Under the pieces are notes generated by a model. That model was not told where the DNA came from. It ran no database searches and saw nothing but the letters and a program-made list of their open reading frames with translations. A program made the position numbers and the translations under genes. Positions 6,656-16,430 of a stretch of 64,000 nt of DNA are shown piece by piece. The stretch comes from an uncultured Pelagibacteraceae bacterium (lineage in GTDB: Bacteria > Pseudomonadota > Alphaproteobacteria > Pelagibacterales > Pelagibacteraceae), in assembly GCA_902629285.1 (NCBI GenBank), contig CACOQN010000006.1, positions 1 through 64,000 on the forward strand. The letters are read 5' to 3'. How positions within the stretch are numbered: the first letter of the stretch is position 1; each line of letters begins with the position of its first letter.

Positions 6656-8557
6656 ATGCAAAATAAGTTTCAAGAAATTTACGAAAATTCTATAAAAAAC
6701 CCTGAAAAATTTTGGCAAGAAGCTGCTGAGGATATCTTTTGGTTTAAAAAACCAACTAAAATTCTTAATAGATCTAATCACCCTTTCTACAAATGGTACG
6801 AGGATGGAGTAACTAACACGTGTTATAATGCATTAGATATTCATATTGATCAAGGAAGAGGAAATAAAACAGCTTTGATCTACGATAGTCCTATAACAGG
6901 AAACAAAAGTAAGTTTACTTATGAGGAGCTTAGATCAAAAGTATCAAAATTTGCAGGCGCTTTAAAAAGTCAAGGAATTAATAAAGGTGATAGGGTTATC
7001 ATTTACATGCCAATGATCCCTGAAGCCGTGGTTGCTATGCTTGCTTGTGCTAGAATTGGTGCAATTCATTCTGTGGTCTTTGGTGGTTTTGCCTCCAATG
7101 AGCTTGCAAGCAGAATAGACGATAGTAAAGCTAAATTATTAGTCACTGCTTCATGTGGTTTTGAACCAGGACGGACAGTTGAGTACAAACCTCTTGTTGA
7201 TGAAGCCATAAAAATAGCAAATCACAAAATAGAAAAGATGATTTTGTTCCAAAGACCTGGGTATGAAGTAAAATTAAATACTCCTAATGAGATAAGCTGG
7301 GAAGAAGCGGTCTCAAATAGTAAGGATGTAGACTGTGTTGAGATGAACTCAAATGAATTTGCATATATTTTATATACTTCAGGCACAACAGGAACACCCA
7401 AAGGTATTGTAAGAGACATTGGTGGTCATATTGTTGCTCTTAAATGGACTATGAAAAATATTTACAATATAGATACTGATGATATCTGGTGGTCTGCAAG
7501 TGATATTGGATGGATAGTTGGGCACTCCTATATTGTTTATGCACCTTTGTTTAAAGGATGTACTACAGTTTTATTTGAAGGTAAGCCTGTTGGTACACCT
7601 GATGCAGGAGTGTTTTGGAAAATTATCTCAGATTATAGAGTAAAATCTTTATTTACTGCTCCAACTGCTTTTAGAGCAATCAAGAAAGAAGATCCTGATG
7701 GTAAGTTTTTTTCAAAATATGATTTAAGTAGTTTTGAAAGCTTATTTTTAGCAGGTGAAAGAGCTGATCCAGATACAATCAAATGGGCAGAGAATTTACT
7801 TAATGTTCCAGTAATCGATCATTGGTGGCAAACAGAAACTAGTTGGGCTATTAGTTCTAATTGTACTGGAATTGAAATGATGGAAACTAAATATGGTTCA
7901 GCTTGTAAAGCAGTTCCAGGTTATGACGTCAAAATTATTAAACCAGATCAAACTTTAGCTAAACCAAACGAAATGGGAGATATAGTTGTTAAGCTTCCAT
8001 TGCCGCCAGGAACTTTCCCAACACTTTGGAATGCAGATAAAAGATATAAAGAAAACTACATGTCTAACTATGAAGGATACTATCAAACATATGATGCAGG
8101 TCACATTGATGATGATGGCTATATTTGGATTATGTCAAGAACTGATGACATTATAAATGTTGCGGGTCATAGATTATCAACTGGTGCTATTGAAGAAGTA
8201 TTATCAGAACATCAATCAGTTGCCGAGTGTGCAGTTCTTGGAATTGCAGATAAATTAAAAGGTCAATTACCCATCGGATTAGTAGTTTTGAAATCTGGTG
8301 TAGATAAAAATAATGATACTATATCTAAAGAATGTGTTCAGATGGTCAGAGATAAAATAGGCCCAGTTGCTGCATTTAAAGTTGTAATTGTCATAAAAAG
8401 ATTACCAAAAACAAGATCAGGTAAAATTTTAAGAGGAACAATAAGAAAAATTGCAGATGGTGTTGAATACAAAATACCACCAACAATTGATGACCCTGCA
8501 ATTTTAACAGAAATAAAAGAGGATTTAATTAAACATAAAATTATAAACGATGGTTAA
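6656..8557 (+). CDS. prpE: propionate--CoA ligase (acyl-CoA synthetase)
   Basis: 633 residues of the ANL adenylating superfamily. The P-loop-like motif YTSGTTGTPKG is at about 240-250, followed directly by IVRDIGGH, typical of PrpE rather than Acs. Other motifs are DIGWIVGHSY, WWQTETSW and the C-terminal LPKTRSGKILRGT, whose Lys (near residue 590) drives adenylation and is the usual acetylation site. It activates propionate (possibly acetate or other short acids) to its CoA ester in the cytoplasm. No methylcitrate or methylmalonyl pathway gene is adjacent. An SMR-type transporter gene overlaps its end by 8 bp. Confidence 0.88.
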   Translation: MQNKFQEIYENSIKNPEKFWQEAAEDIFWFKKPTKILNRSNHPFYKWYEDGVTNTCYNALDIHIDQGRGNKTALIYDSPITGNKSKFTYEELRSKVSKFAGALKSQGINKGDRVIIYMPMIPEAVVAMLACARIGAIHSVVFGGFASNELASRIDDSKAKLLVTASCGFEPGRTVEYKPLVDEAIKIANHKIEKMILFQRPGYEVKLNTPNEISWEEAVSNSKDVDCVEMNSNEFAYILYTSGTTGTPKGIVRDIGGHIVALKWTMKNIYNIDTDDIWWSASDIGWIVGHSYIVYAPLFKGCTTVLFEGKPVGTPDAGVFWKIISDYRVKSLFTAPTAFRAIKKEDPDGKFFSKYDLSSFESLFLAGERADPDTIKWAENLLNVPVIDHWWQTETSWAISSNCTGIEMMETKYGSACKAVPGYDVKIIKPDQTLAKPNEMGDIVVKLPLPPGTFPTLWNADKRYKENYMSNYEGYYQTYDAGHIDDDGYIWIMSRTDDIINVAGHRLSTGAIEEVLSEHQSVAECAVLGIADKLKGQLPIGLVVLKSGVDKNNDTISKECVQMVRDKIGPVAAFKVVIVIKRLPKTRSGKILRGTIRKIADGVEYKIPPTIDDPAILTEIKEDLIKHKIINDG

Positions 8558-8882
8558 AACATATTTATTTCTTGCAGGTGCAGTGTTTTTTGAGGTTGCT
8601 GGAACTATGTTATTACCTGTAACTCAAAATTTTACAAAACTAATCCCAACAGCTGCTCTAGCATTCTTTTATCTTTGTGCCTTCTATCTTTTAACTTTTG
8701 TAGCAGACAAGATTCCTATCGCTATTATGTATGCAACATGGAGCGGTCTTGGAATTTTTACTATAGCAATTCTTGGATATATATTTTTTAAACAAACTTT
8801 GGCTTGGCAAGCAATAATGGGACTATTCTTAATAGTGATAGGTATAATTTTAGTAAATAGTTTTACTATAAAGCTTAGCTAA
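8550..8882 (+). CDS. small multidrug resistance (SMR) family transporter
   Basis: 110 residues forming four membrane helices. The essential helix-1 glutamate is E15 (FFEVAGT), and the family motif YATWSGLG lies in helix 3. SMR proteins work as dimers that exchange protons for cationic drugs, guanidinium or small metabolites in the inner membrane. The start overlaps the prpE stop by 8 bp, so the two are co-translated. This hints at export of a metabolite rather than drug resistance, but the substrate cannot be read from sequence. The end overlaps the convergent dihydroorotase gene by 8 bp. Confidence 0.85.
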   Translation: MVKTYLFLAGAVFFEVAGTMLLPVTQNFTKLIPTAALAFFYLCAFYLLTFVADKIPIAIMYATWSGLGIFTIAILGYIFFKQTLAWQAIMGLFLIVIGIILVNSFTIKLS

Positions 8883-10182
8883 ACTGTAAAGGGGTTCCAT
8901 CAGGATCACCTAAAATGTTTCCATCTTGCATTTTAATTTTTCCTGCAATAATTGTATGCGTAGGTGTTCCCTTAAATTTAAATCCATTAAATGGTGACCA
9001 CTTACATTTACTTTCAATACTTTCATTTTTAATCTCAATAGTTTTATTCATATCTACAATAGTAAAATCTGCATCATAACCCTCTTTAATAAATCCTTTA
9101 TTTTTAATTCCAAAAATTTTGACTGGATTTTCACAAACAAAATTCATCAACTGGTTAAGGGACAATTTTCCGTTATTGATATGATTTAACATTACAGGCA
9201 TTAGAGTTTGAACGCCTGGCATTCCTGAAGGAGAATTTGGATATATCTTATCTTTATTTTCTTTTAAATGTGGAGCATGATCAGATCCAATCGTATCATT
9301 AAAGTTATTCCTCACTCCATACCATAATCTGTCATAATGAGATTTATCTCTTAATGGTGGGTTCATCTGAGCATAAGTTCCAAGATTGTCATAACAATCT
9401 GGAGCATAAAGAGTCAAATGCTGTGGAGTAATCTCAAATGTAATATTTCCTTTATGCTGAGATAGAAAATCTATTTCCTCTTTGGTAGTAATATGAAGTA
9501 CATGAGCTTTTTTATTGTACTTTTCCGCAATTCGAACAATCCTTCTTGTGGATGCTATTGCACATTCTGCACTTCTCCACACTGGATGGCTATGAACATC
9601 TCCATCTTTAATTAATTTCTTATTTGCTTTTAAAATTGCCTCATCTTCAGAGTGAACTGCTACAACTTTTGATGCGTTTTGAAAAACTTTGTCTATATCG
9701 TCTTCCTCAGCAACTAATAAATTACCAGTTGAAGATCCTGCGAAAAGTTTAATTCCACAGCAACCTTCTAAACCTACTAAACTTGCTAAATCATCTGCAT
9801 TATCGGCAGTTGCACCAAAATAAAAAGCATAATTACAATACATTCTATTTTTAGCTAGATCTAATTTTCTTTGAAATTCAATCATGTTAGAAGTTGGTGG
9901 ATTGGTATTAGGCATTTCAAATACACTTGTGATTCCTCCTGCTATTGCTGCTCTACTTCCTGAATGAAGATCCTCTGTATCTGTTGATCCTGGCTCTCTA
10001 AAATGTGTTTGGGTATCCATGCAACCAGGCAACACTTTATGGCCTTCTGCATTTATTATTTCTTTTGCTTCTTCAGTAATTTGTCCAATCTGCTGAATTT
10101 TTCCGTTTTTTATAGCAACATCAACATCTTTTAACTCACCGTCGATGTAACATTGTCCATTTTTTATTATAAGATCTAACAT
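8875..10182 (-). CDS. pyrC: dihydroorotase, class I type (alphaproteobacterial form)
   Basis: 435 residues of the amidohydrolase superfamily. It should convert carbamoyl-aspartate to dihydroorotate in pyrimidine synthesis. Metal-site motifs are D56-T57-Q58-T59-H60 (FREPG follows), K145 in GIKLFAGSSTG, H177, H230 and D301 in SDHAPH. The usual HxH reads QxH, so one zinc-ligand His is replaced by Gln. I recall the same change in other alphaproteobacterial proteins annotated dihydroorotase. FEMPNTNP is a class I hallmark. A different cyclic amidohydrolase is possible. The carAB genes of the same pathway lie in this window at 51378-55806. The 3' end overlaps the convergent SMR gene. Confidence 0.82.
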   Translation of the reverse strand: MLDLIIKNGQCYIDGELKDVDVAIKNGKIQQIGQITEEAKEIINAEGHKVLPGCMDTQTHFREPGSTDTEDLHSGSRAAIAGGITSVFEMPNTNPPTSNMIEFQRKLDLAKNRMYCNYAFYFGATADNADDLASLVGLEGCCGIKLFAGSSTGNLLVAEEDDIDKVFQNASKVVAVHSEDEAILKANKKLIKDGDVHSHPVWRSAECAIASTRRIVRIAEKYNKKAHVLHITTKEEIDFLSQHKGNITFEITPQHLTLYAPDCYDNLGTYAQMNPPLRDKSHYDRLWYGVRNNFNDTIGSDHAPHLKENKDKIYPNSPSGMPGVQTLMPVMLNHINNGKLSLNQLMNFVCENPVKIFGIKNKGFIKEGYDADFTIVDMNKTIEIKNESIESKCKWSPFNGFKFKGTPTHTIIAGKIKMQDGNILGDPDGTPLQFS

Positions 10183-10225
10183 TTTAAAAAATTGTTATTA
10201 TATTACATCTTAAAATTAATCAATT

Positions 10226-11113
10226 ATGAATATTAAAAACGTTTATATTTTAGATGACAGAGCAATTCTCTATATCAACGGTGAAGATGCAAAAGAATTT
10301 CTTCAAAACCTTATCAGTAACGATATCAACAAAGTAAACGATTTAAATAGTTGCTTTAGTTCATTACTGACACCTCAAGGTAAATTTTTATATGAATTTT
10401 TAATCGTGAAACATAAGTCAGGATATCTTCTAGATTGTGAAAAACCTCAGGCAGAGGATTTATTCAAACAATTATCGCTATATAAGCTAAGATCAAAGGT
10501 TGAAATTCTTAACCTTAGCAATGAATTTGTTGTAGCAGCATTCTCTCATGAAAAATTCTTAACATTTAATGAGGCAAAAGACCAAACTGGATTTACAATC
10601 AAATATAGAGAAGATCCAATTTTTTTAGACCCAAGAAACAAGGAACTAGGAGCTAGATTAATTATTAACTTAGAAAAACTTTATTTATCTTTAAAAAAAC
10701 TAGATCTTCATGATTCAAACTTAAAAGAATATTATTCATTAAGCCACAAACTTGGAATAGTTCCAAAAGATTTAAATAAATTACAGAATAAATTATTTGG
10801 AATTGAATGTAATTTCGAAGAATTAAATGGGATAGATTTTAAAAAAGGTTGTTATGTAGGGCAAGAAAATACAGCAAGAATAAAACTAAAAAATAAACTT
10901 TCAAAAAGATTGTTTCCAATTCATGTAATTAACGGAAAGTTGTATGAAGGAGAAAGTATTTATAATAATGAAATAGAGATAGGAAAGGTGTTAATTGATA
11001 ATGATTACCCTTTTGCATTAATCAAATTTTTAAACAAAAATTTTAATGAAAAAGTTGATTGTAAAACTAAGGAAGCTTCCATAAACATTAAAAAACCTGA
11101 TTGGATCAATTAA
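10226..11113 (+). CDS. ygfZ: folate-binding protein YgfZ (GcvT-like), Fe-S cluster maintenance
   Basis: 295 residues of the GcvT-related COG0354 family. The N-terminus reads ILYINGEDAKEFLQNLISNDI and SSLLTPQGKFLYEF. The diagnostic YgfZ motif KGCYVGQE occurs near residue 210 (FKKGCYVGQENTARIK). YgfZ uses folate to help maintain certain [4Fe-4S] proteins such as MiaB. The gene diverges from dihydroorotase over only 43 bp. nadA, an Fe-S enzyme gene, lies further downstream on the same strand, beyond a tRNA on the other strand. Confidence 0.9.
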   Translation: MNIKNVYILDDRAILYINGEDAKEFLQNLISNDINKVNDLNSCFSSLLTPQGKFLYEFLIVKHKSGYLLDCEKPQAEDLFKQLSLYKLRSKVEILNLSNEFVVAAFSHEKFLTFNEAKDQTGFTIKYREDPIFLDPRNKELGARLIINLEKLYLSLKKLDLHDSNLKEYYSLSHKLGIVPKDLNKLQNKLFGIECNFEELNGIDFKKGCYVGQENTARIKLKNKLSKRLFPIHVINGKLYEGESIYNNEIEIGKVLIDNDYPFALIKFLNKNFNEKVDCKTKEASINIKKPDWIN

Positions 11114-11125
11114 AATTAATATATT

Positions 11126-11211
11126 TGGTGCGGTCGGAGAGACTCGAACTCTCATGGACTAAGTCCACACGGCCCTCAACCATGCCTGTCTACCAGTTTC
11201 AGCACGACCGC
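11126..11211 (-). tRNA. tRNA-Leu (anticodon GAG)
   Basis: 86 nt including an encoded CCA. The acceptor GCGGTCG pairs with CGACCGC. The anticodon stem CATGG/CCGTG closes the loop TTGAGGG, giving anticodon GAG (Leu). A long variable arm (TGGAC TTA GTCCA) marks a class II tRNA. The T arm is canonical (GAGAG TTCGAGT CTCTC). It lies between ygfZ and nadA on the opposite strand. Confidence 0.97.
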
Positions 11212-11266
11212 AATATGTGTCATAATAAATGAATGACAATCATCTTTCAAATTGGTAAAAAACCAC

Positions 11267-12256
11267 ATGGAATTTACACAAGAAATAAGAAAAGCAACCG
11301 ATCCTATTTATCAAAAGATTTCAAAGATTATGCCAGAGATAGAGTGGTCTGTGCACGCACCATATATTCATAAGATCAATCAATTAAAAAAAGAGAAGAA
11401 TGCAATTATTCTAGCCCATAATTATCAAACTCCTGAAATTTATCACGGTATATCAGATGTTGCTGCTGACTCTTTGGCTCTTGCTATAGAAGCGTCAAAA
11501 ACAACTGCAGATATAATTGTGATGGCTGGAGTGCATTTTATGGCAGAAACTTCAAAATTGATGAGCCCAGAAAAAAAAGTTCTGCTTCCTGATATGGGAG
11601 CAGGTTGTTCATTATCATCATCAGTAACAGGAAAAGATGTGAGACTATTAAAAGAAAAATATCCGGGTGTCCCGGTTGTTTCTTACGTAAACACCTCTGC
11701 AGATGTTAAGGCTGAAACAGACATTTGTTGCACATCCGCAAATGCAGTTAAAATTGTAGAATCTTTAGGTGTTAAGAAAGTTATATTTTTACCAGATGAT
11801 TACTTGGCAAAATACGTTGCCTCTCAGACAAATGTAGAAATTATTGCCTGGAAGGGGATATGCATGGTTCACGACCAATTTAATGAAAAAGAAATACATG
11901 ACATTAGAGAAAACAACCCAGGTATCAAAATCATAGCACATCCAGAGTGTCCACCAGAAGTAATTAAGGCAAGTGACTTTGCTGGATCAACAGGTGGTAT
12001 GATTGACTATGTTAAAAATAAACAACCAAAAAAAGTTATGATGGTTACTGAATGTTCTATGAGTGATAATATTCAAGTCGAAAATCCTAACGTAGAGTTT
12101 ATTAGACCATGCAATCTTTGTCCTCATATGAAAAAAATTACCCTTCCAAAAATATTAGATTGTCTAGAAAATGAAACTGGTGAAATTATAATGGACAAAG
12201 AAACAATTGAAAAAGCTAGAATTCCAGTTGAAAGAATGGCTGCCATCGGCAGATAA
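11267..12256 (+). CDS. nadA: quinolinate synthase
   Basis: 329 residues from the ATG at 11267; a TTG five codons earlier is less likely. NadA condenses iminoaspartate with dihydroxyacetone phosphate to quinolinate and carries a [4Fe-4S] cluster. Candidate cluster cysteines are C114 (GAGCSLSSS), C199 (KGICMVHDQF) and C282 or C285 (RPCNLCPH). Other family motifs are AHNYQTPEI, FMAETSKLM, SYVNTSADVKAE and HPECPPEV. nadC follows 4 bp later. The iminoaspartate-forming nadB is not next to them, unlike the common nadA-nadB-nadC arrangement. Confidence 0.95.
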   Translation: MEFTQEIRKATDPIYQKISKIMPEIEWSVHAPYIHKINQLKKEKNAIILAHNYQTPEIYHGISDVAADSLALAIEASKTTADIIVMAGVHFMAETSKLMSPEKKVLLPDMGAGCSLSSSVTGKDVRLLKEKYPGVPVVSYVNTSADVKAETDICCTSANAVKIVESLGVKKVIFLPDDYLAKYVASQTNVEIIAWKGICMVHDQFNEKEIHDIRENNPGIKIIAHPECPPEVIKASDFAGSTGGMIDYVKNKQPKKVMMVTECSMSDNIQVENPNVEFIRPCNLCPHMKKITLPKILDCLENETGEIIMDKETIEKARIPVERMAAIGR

Positions 12257-12260
12257 CTAA

Positions 12261-13094
12261 GTGTCGAAAATAAAGTTAAGTAAAGAATTTATCCGAAGTA
12301 CGGTTAAGTTGGCATTAAACGAGGATCTTTATCCTTCAGGAGATATTACCTCAAGTTTGATTAATAATGATAAGATAGTATCAGTTAAGTTAATATCAAA
12401 TCAAAATGCAATAATTGGAGGCCTGTTATTTGCAAAACAAACATTTGCATTAATTGACAGTAAAATTAAATTTATTATTAAAAAAAAAGATGGTTCTTAT
12501 ATTAAAAAGGGAAACTTAGTTGCTGTAATTAAAGGTAAAGCAAAAAAAATTCTCATTGCTGAAAGAGTTGCACTAAATTTTTTGTCTCATATTTCAGGAA
12601 TAGCAACTAAGACAAATGAGTTTGTTAAATTAGCTGGAAAAAAAACTAAAATTTGTTGTACAAGAAAAACAATTCCAAATTTAAGAGTAATCCAAAAATA
12701 TGCTGTTAAACTAGGGGGTGGTACAAATCATAGATTTAATTTAAGTGATGAATTTTTGATAAAAGATAATCATATAGCAAGTTCGGATATAAGAAGTTTA
12801 GTTTTAACAGCTATTAAAAATAAAAAAGGTAGAAAAATTACCGTTGAGGTTGATACCATTAAACAATTGAGATCAATTTTAGGTCTAAAATTTAACACTG
12901 TTCTACTTGATAATATGAGTTTAAAAAATTTAAGAGAGAGTGTTAAATTAGCAAAAAAATATTATGAAACAGAAGCTTCTGGAAATATTAACCTAAATAC
13001 AGTAAAAGCAATTGCATCCACAGGAGTAAGTAGAATTTCAGTTGGAAGTATCACTCATAGTGCTCCTGCAGTCGACTTTAAGTTCGAAATCTAA
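12261..13094 (+). CDS. nadC: nicotinate-nucleotide pyrophosphorylase (quinolinate phosphoribosyltransferase)
   Basis: 277 residues with a GTG start, 4 bp after nadA. It converts quinolinate and PRPP to nicotinate mononucleotide, CO2 and PPi, the step after NadA in NAD synthesis. Signature segments are LNEDLYPSGDITS near the start, ERVALNFLSHISGIAT, the phosphate-binding CCTRKTIPNLR with KLGGGTNHRFNLSD, then KDNHI, VEVDTIKQL, LLDNMS and the C-terminal EASGNINLNTVKAIASTGVSRISVGSITHS. The stop overlaps the convergent MazG-like gene by 4 bp. Confidence 0.96.
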   Translation: MSKIKLSKEFIRSTVKLALNEDLYPSGDITSSLINNDKIVSVKLISNQNAIIGGLLFAKQTFALIDSKIKFIIKKKDGSYIKKGNLVAVIKGKAKKILIAERVALNFLSHISGIATKTNEFVKLAGKKTKICCTRKTIPNLRVIQKYAVKLGGGTNHRFNLSDEFLIKDNHIASSDIRSLVLTAIKNKKGRKITVEVDTIKQLRSILGLKFNTVLLDNMSLKNLRESVKLAKKYYETEASGNINLNTVKAIASTGVSRISVGSITHSAPAVDFKFEI

Positions 13095-13462
13095 TTAACA
13101 AATTTAGAAAGGTCGGGTTTAAAATAGTTTGGGCCTTTCATAACTTTACCAGACTCATTGTAAATTGGTCTCCCATTTTCATCTAACTTACTCATATTAG
13201 AATTTTGTACCTCCTCAAAGCACTTATCCAAATCAATTCCGAATGCATGCCCTGCTCCATAAGTTACATATAAAATATCCGTAAGTGCATCAGCTACTTC
13301 TAATAAATCCTTATTATTCATAGCTTCTATCAACTCCTCCAATTCCTCTTTAATTAGATCTATTCTTAATTTATTTATTTTCTCAGTACTAAATGATGGG
13401 TTGGTTTTAACTTCCTGACCAAAAGTTTTCATGAAAGTACCTACTTTGCTAAAATTCGACAT
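13091..13462 (-). CDS. MazG-like / phosphoribosyl-ATP diphosphatase-like nucleotide pyrophosphohydrolase
   Basis: 123 residues of the all-alpha NTP pyrophosphohydrolase fold. The metal-binding motif pairs are visible as LIKEELEELIEAM and LEVADALTDILYVTYGAG, the ExxE...ExxD pattern of MazG/HisE proteins. After the helical core comes a C-terminal region (MSKLDENGRPIYNESGKVMKGPNYFKPDL) typical of the stand-alone subgroup also found in phages and alphaproteobacteria. It probably hydrolyses a nucleoside triphosphate or related nucleotide to the monophosphate. The exact substrate is open. It is convergent with nadC and diverges from fumC over 67 bp. Confidence 0.82.
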   Translation of the reverse strand: MSNFSKVGTFMKTFGQEVKTNPSFSTEKINKLRIDLIKEELEELIEAMNNKDLLEVADALTDILYVTYGAGHAFGIDLDKCFEEVQNSNMSKLDENGRPIYNESGKVMKGPNYFKPDLSKFVN

Positions 13463-13529
13463 AATGCTCCTGTATGTTTTTAAAGATTTATTGTATGTTA
13501 ATGATTATTTATTACTTATAAATTAATCA

Positions 13530-14918
13530 ATGAAATTAAGAAAAGAATTTGACAGTATTGGAAGCATAAATGTCCCTAACAACAAATATTGGGGTGCATC
13601 TACTCAAAGATCAAATAAATTTTTTAATATAGGTAAAATTTTAGTTAATATTTCTTTAATTAAATCAATTGCTATTATTAAGAGAGCTGCAGCAATAGTT
13701 CATGCGAAAGATAAATTAATTGATGGCAGGATTTCTAAAGCAATAATCAAAGCATCTGATGAAGTAATTAAAGGTAAACTAGATGAAAATTTTCCTCTCA
13801 AAGTTTGGCAGACAGGATCAGGTACACAAACAAATATGAATGTAAATGAGGTTATTGCAAATAGGGCAATAGAAATATTAGGGGGTAAAAAGGGAACTAA
13901 AAAACCAGTTCATCCAAATGACCATGTTAATAAATCTCAATCTACAAATGATGTTTTTCCAACTGCGATGCATATATCTGTTGCAAAAGAGACTATTTCT
14001 AAAATGCTACCAAGCTTAAAAATTTTAGAAAAAGAATTAAAAAGAAAATCCAATGAATTTAAAAAAATTATAAAAATTGGAAGAACTCATCTTCAAGATG
14101 CAACCCCATTATCTCTTGGACAAGAGTTTTCAGGGTATCATTTCCAAGTTAAAAAAAGTATTGAAAGAATAGAATATGCTTTAAAGGAAATACTATTTTT
14201 AGCTCAAGGTGGTACTGCTGTGGGTACTGGAATAAATTCAAAAAAAAATTTTGATAAAAAAATTGTTAAAGAAATTACAAAATTCACAAAAATTAAATTC
14301 AAACCTGCACCAAACAAATTTGCGGAGCTCGCAGCTCATGATGCAATAGTAAATTTTTCTGGAGCTTTGAATACTTGTGCAGTAGCACTAATGAAAATAT
14401 CTAACGATATTAGATTTTTAGGCTCTGGACCCCGAGCTGGTTATGGAGAATTATTTCTTCCTGAAAATGAACCTGGCTCTTCTATTATGCCTGGAAAAGT
14501 CAATCCAACTCAATGTGAAGCTGTAACAATGGTTTGTGTAAAAGTTATTGGAAACCATAACGGAATTACTATGGCAGGTTCTCATGGTCATTTTGAACTA
14601 AATGTTTTCAAACCTTTAATTGCTCATAACATATTACAATCAATTGACTTAATCGCTGATAGTACAAAAAACTTTGCTCTTTATTGTGTAAAAGGAATAA
14701 AAGCAAATAAAAAGAGAATTCAAGATCATTTAGACAACTCGCTTATGCTTGTAACTGCATTAGCTCCACATATTGGTTATGACAATGCTGCAAAAATTGC
14801 AAAAACTGCTTTAAAAAATAATACTACTTTAAAACATGAAACCCTTAAAACAGGATTAATAAAAGAAAACAATTATGATAAAATAGTAGATCCTAAGAAA
14901 ATGATCTATCCAGCATAA
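13530..14918 (+). CDS. fumC: fumarate hydratase class II
   Basis: 462 residues, the usual length of the Fe-free homotetrameric fumarase of the TCA cycle. The family signature [16 protein letters not shown] lies near residue 320. Other conserved segments are [42 protein letters not shown] and the C-terminal substrate loop region. It interconverts fumarate and malate in the cytoplasm. The start lies 67 bp from the divergent MazG-like gene. The 3' end overlaps the convergent AsmA-like gene by 13 bp. Its sequence is Lys-rich compared with homologues from GC-rich relatives, as for the whole window. Confidence 0.97.
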   Translation: MKLRKEFDSIGSINVPNNKYWGASTQRSNKFFNIGKILVNISLIKSIAIIKRAAAIVHAKDKLIDGRISKAIIKASDEVIKGKLDENFPLKVWQTGSGTQTNMNVNEVIANRAIEILGGKKGTKKPVHPNDHVNKSQSTNDVFPTAMHISVAKETISKMLPSLKILEKELKRKSNEFKKIIKIGRTHLQDATPLSLGQEFSGYHFQVKKSIERIEYALKEILFLAQGGTAVGTGINSKKNFDKKIVKEITKFTKIKFKPAPNKFAELAAHDAIVNFSGALNTCAVALMKISNDIRFLGSGPRAGYGELFLPENEPGSSIMPGKVNPTQCEAVTMVCVKVIGNHNGITMAGSHGHFELNVFKPLIAHNILQSIDLIADSTKNFALYCVKGIKANKKRIQDHLDNSLMLVTALAPHIGYDNAAKIAKTALKNNTTLKHETLKTGLIKENNYDKIVDPKKMIYPA

Positions 14919-16396
14919 CTCATTATAGCTTTATTTAATAAATTTTTAAAATATATTTTATTCTGAAAATTATTTTTTTTTAAAATTACATCATTCAAAA
15001 TTTTATTAACTTTTTGATTAATTTTATTATCAATTTTAATGTCTTTTAATTTAGCTACTTTTTTGTCAAAATTATAAGTAAAATTTAAATCTATTTGATC
15101 AATTTTATCTCTATATTTCTTGGGTGTTACTAAAAACTTATAAACCTTTTTATAATCATTAATTATAATTTTAAGTTTCCCATCTAAAACTAAATCACCA
15201 TCTCGAACAAAAACTAAAGTATCCATTAATTCAAAATCCGCAAAATCTTTCCATTCAAATTTTGTATTATCTGTATCAATTAAACCATCTTGGATTTTTG
15301 ACTTTAAGTAAATGTTTTTAAAATTGCCATTTTTATAAACATTATCTGCATTAATACTTAGCTTAAAATCAATGTTTTTATGGTTGAGTAATTCAGTTTT
15401 TAAAAGTTGTGCAATTATAGCATTAGTTTTAAAAATATAATTTAAATTTATTTTATTTAATCCTCCTTCTAAGCTCCCATAGAATGGTTTTAAATTAATT
15501 TTTCCTTTATAGATAATATTTGGTTCTTCTTTTTTATCATAAATTTGAAAATTTAAAGAATTTTTTTCAATTTTATATTCTATAATGAGTTTCAATTTAT
15601 TAAAAACAAATTCTGAATTACCAATTTTTTTTTCATCAGTAATACTTAATTCATTTTCAATTTTAATTTGCATTAACTTGAAATTTATTTGAGAAAAAAA
15701 TTTATTTTTATCTTGATTAAGAAATGTTTCCATTGAAAAGGGAATTTTAAATAGTTCATTTTCTGAATAAAAAATATTTTTTAATTCTTTTTTTTCATAA
15801 TAATATTTCATCTTCAAAATTTTATTTATAAATAAGACTTCGTCCTCTGAATTTTTAAAGAAAATGTTACTATTCTTAATTATAATATCTCCATCCCCAA
15901 AATTTTTATTAATTAGATTAAAGAAAAAATTGTGATTTTCGTTAGTAAGATAAAAATTTGTATTTTCGAAAATGACGTCTTGAACCTTAATATTTTTTAA
16001 TGGAAAAAGATCTCTAAATGAAACAAAAATTTTTAATTTTTTTATTTTTGAAATTTCATTTTGATTATTAAAAATTCTTGTATCTTTAGTTGTAAAATGA
16101 GGACTTGGAAAAAAATTATACTTGATATTTTCAGAAAATTTTAGATTTACATCATATTTATTTAAAAGCTCTGTCTGTAATTTTTTAAAAATATCCGATT
16201 GCTGATAAAAATTAGGTAATGATAAATATGTAATAAATATAACTAAAAGTGCGACAAAAGTTAAAATAATTTTATTATTTTTAAATAAATAACTGAGATT
16301 TTCTAAATTTAACTTGTTTAAATTCTTCTCTAAAAGACTATTAATTGAATTACTAATGTTTTTTAAGTATTTTACAAAAGATTTTGTTTTGTTCAT
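14906..16396 (-). CDS. AsmA-like membrane-anchored protein
   Basis: 496 residues. A cytoplasmic N-terminal ~43 residues precede one membrane helix (about 44-62, [18 protein letters not shown]). A large, beta-rich, low-complexity periplasmic region follows. The opening of that region ([40 protein letters not shown]) matches the AsmA start, where a membrane-proximal segment leads into the phrase about the outer-membrane-like layer. AsmA-like proteins are implicated in outer-membrane biogenesis and lipid transport between membranes. The family call rests on topology and this N-terminal pattern; the rest is divergent. The 3' end overlaps fumC, and the gene diverges from uvrD over 34 bp. Confidence 0.6.
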   Translation of the reverse strand: MNKTKSFVKYLKNISNSINSLLEKNLNKLNLENLSYLFKNNKIILTFVALLVIFITYLSLPNFYQQSDIFKKLQTELLNKYDVNLKFSENIKYNFFPSPHFTTKDTRIFNNQNEISKIKKLKIFVSFRDLFPLKNIKVQDVIFENTNFYLTNENHNFFFNLINKNFGDGDIIIKNSNIFFKNSEDEVLFINKILKMKYYYEKKELKNIFYSENELFKIPFSMETFLNQDKNKFFSQINFKLMQIKIENELSITDEKKIGNSEFVFNKLKLIIEYKIEKNSLNFQIYDKKEEPNIIYKGKINLKPFYGSLEGGLNKINLNYIFKTNAIIAQLLKTELLNHKNIDFKLSINADNVYKNGNFKNIYLKSKIQDGLIDTDNTKFEWKDFADFELMDTLVFVRDGDLVLDGKLKIIINDYKKVYKFLVTPKKYRDKIDQIDLNFTYNFDKKVAKLKDIKIDNKINQKVNKILNDVILKKNNFQNKIYFKNLLNKAIMSYAG

Positions 16397-16430
16397 ATCA
16401 ATGATGAGTTCTTATAAAGTATTATTTTAA

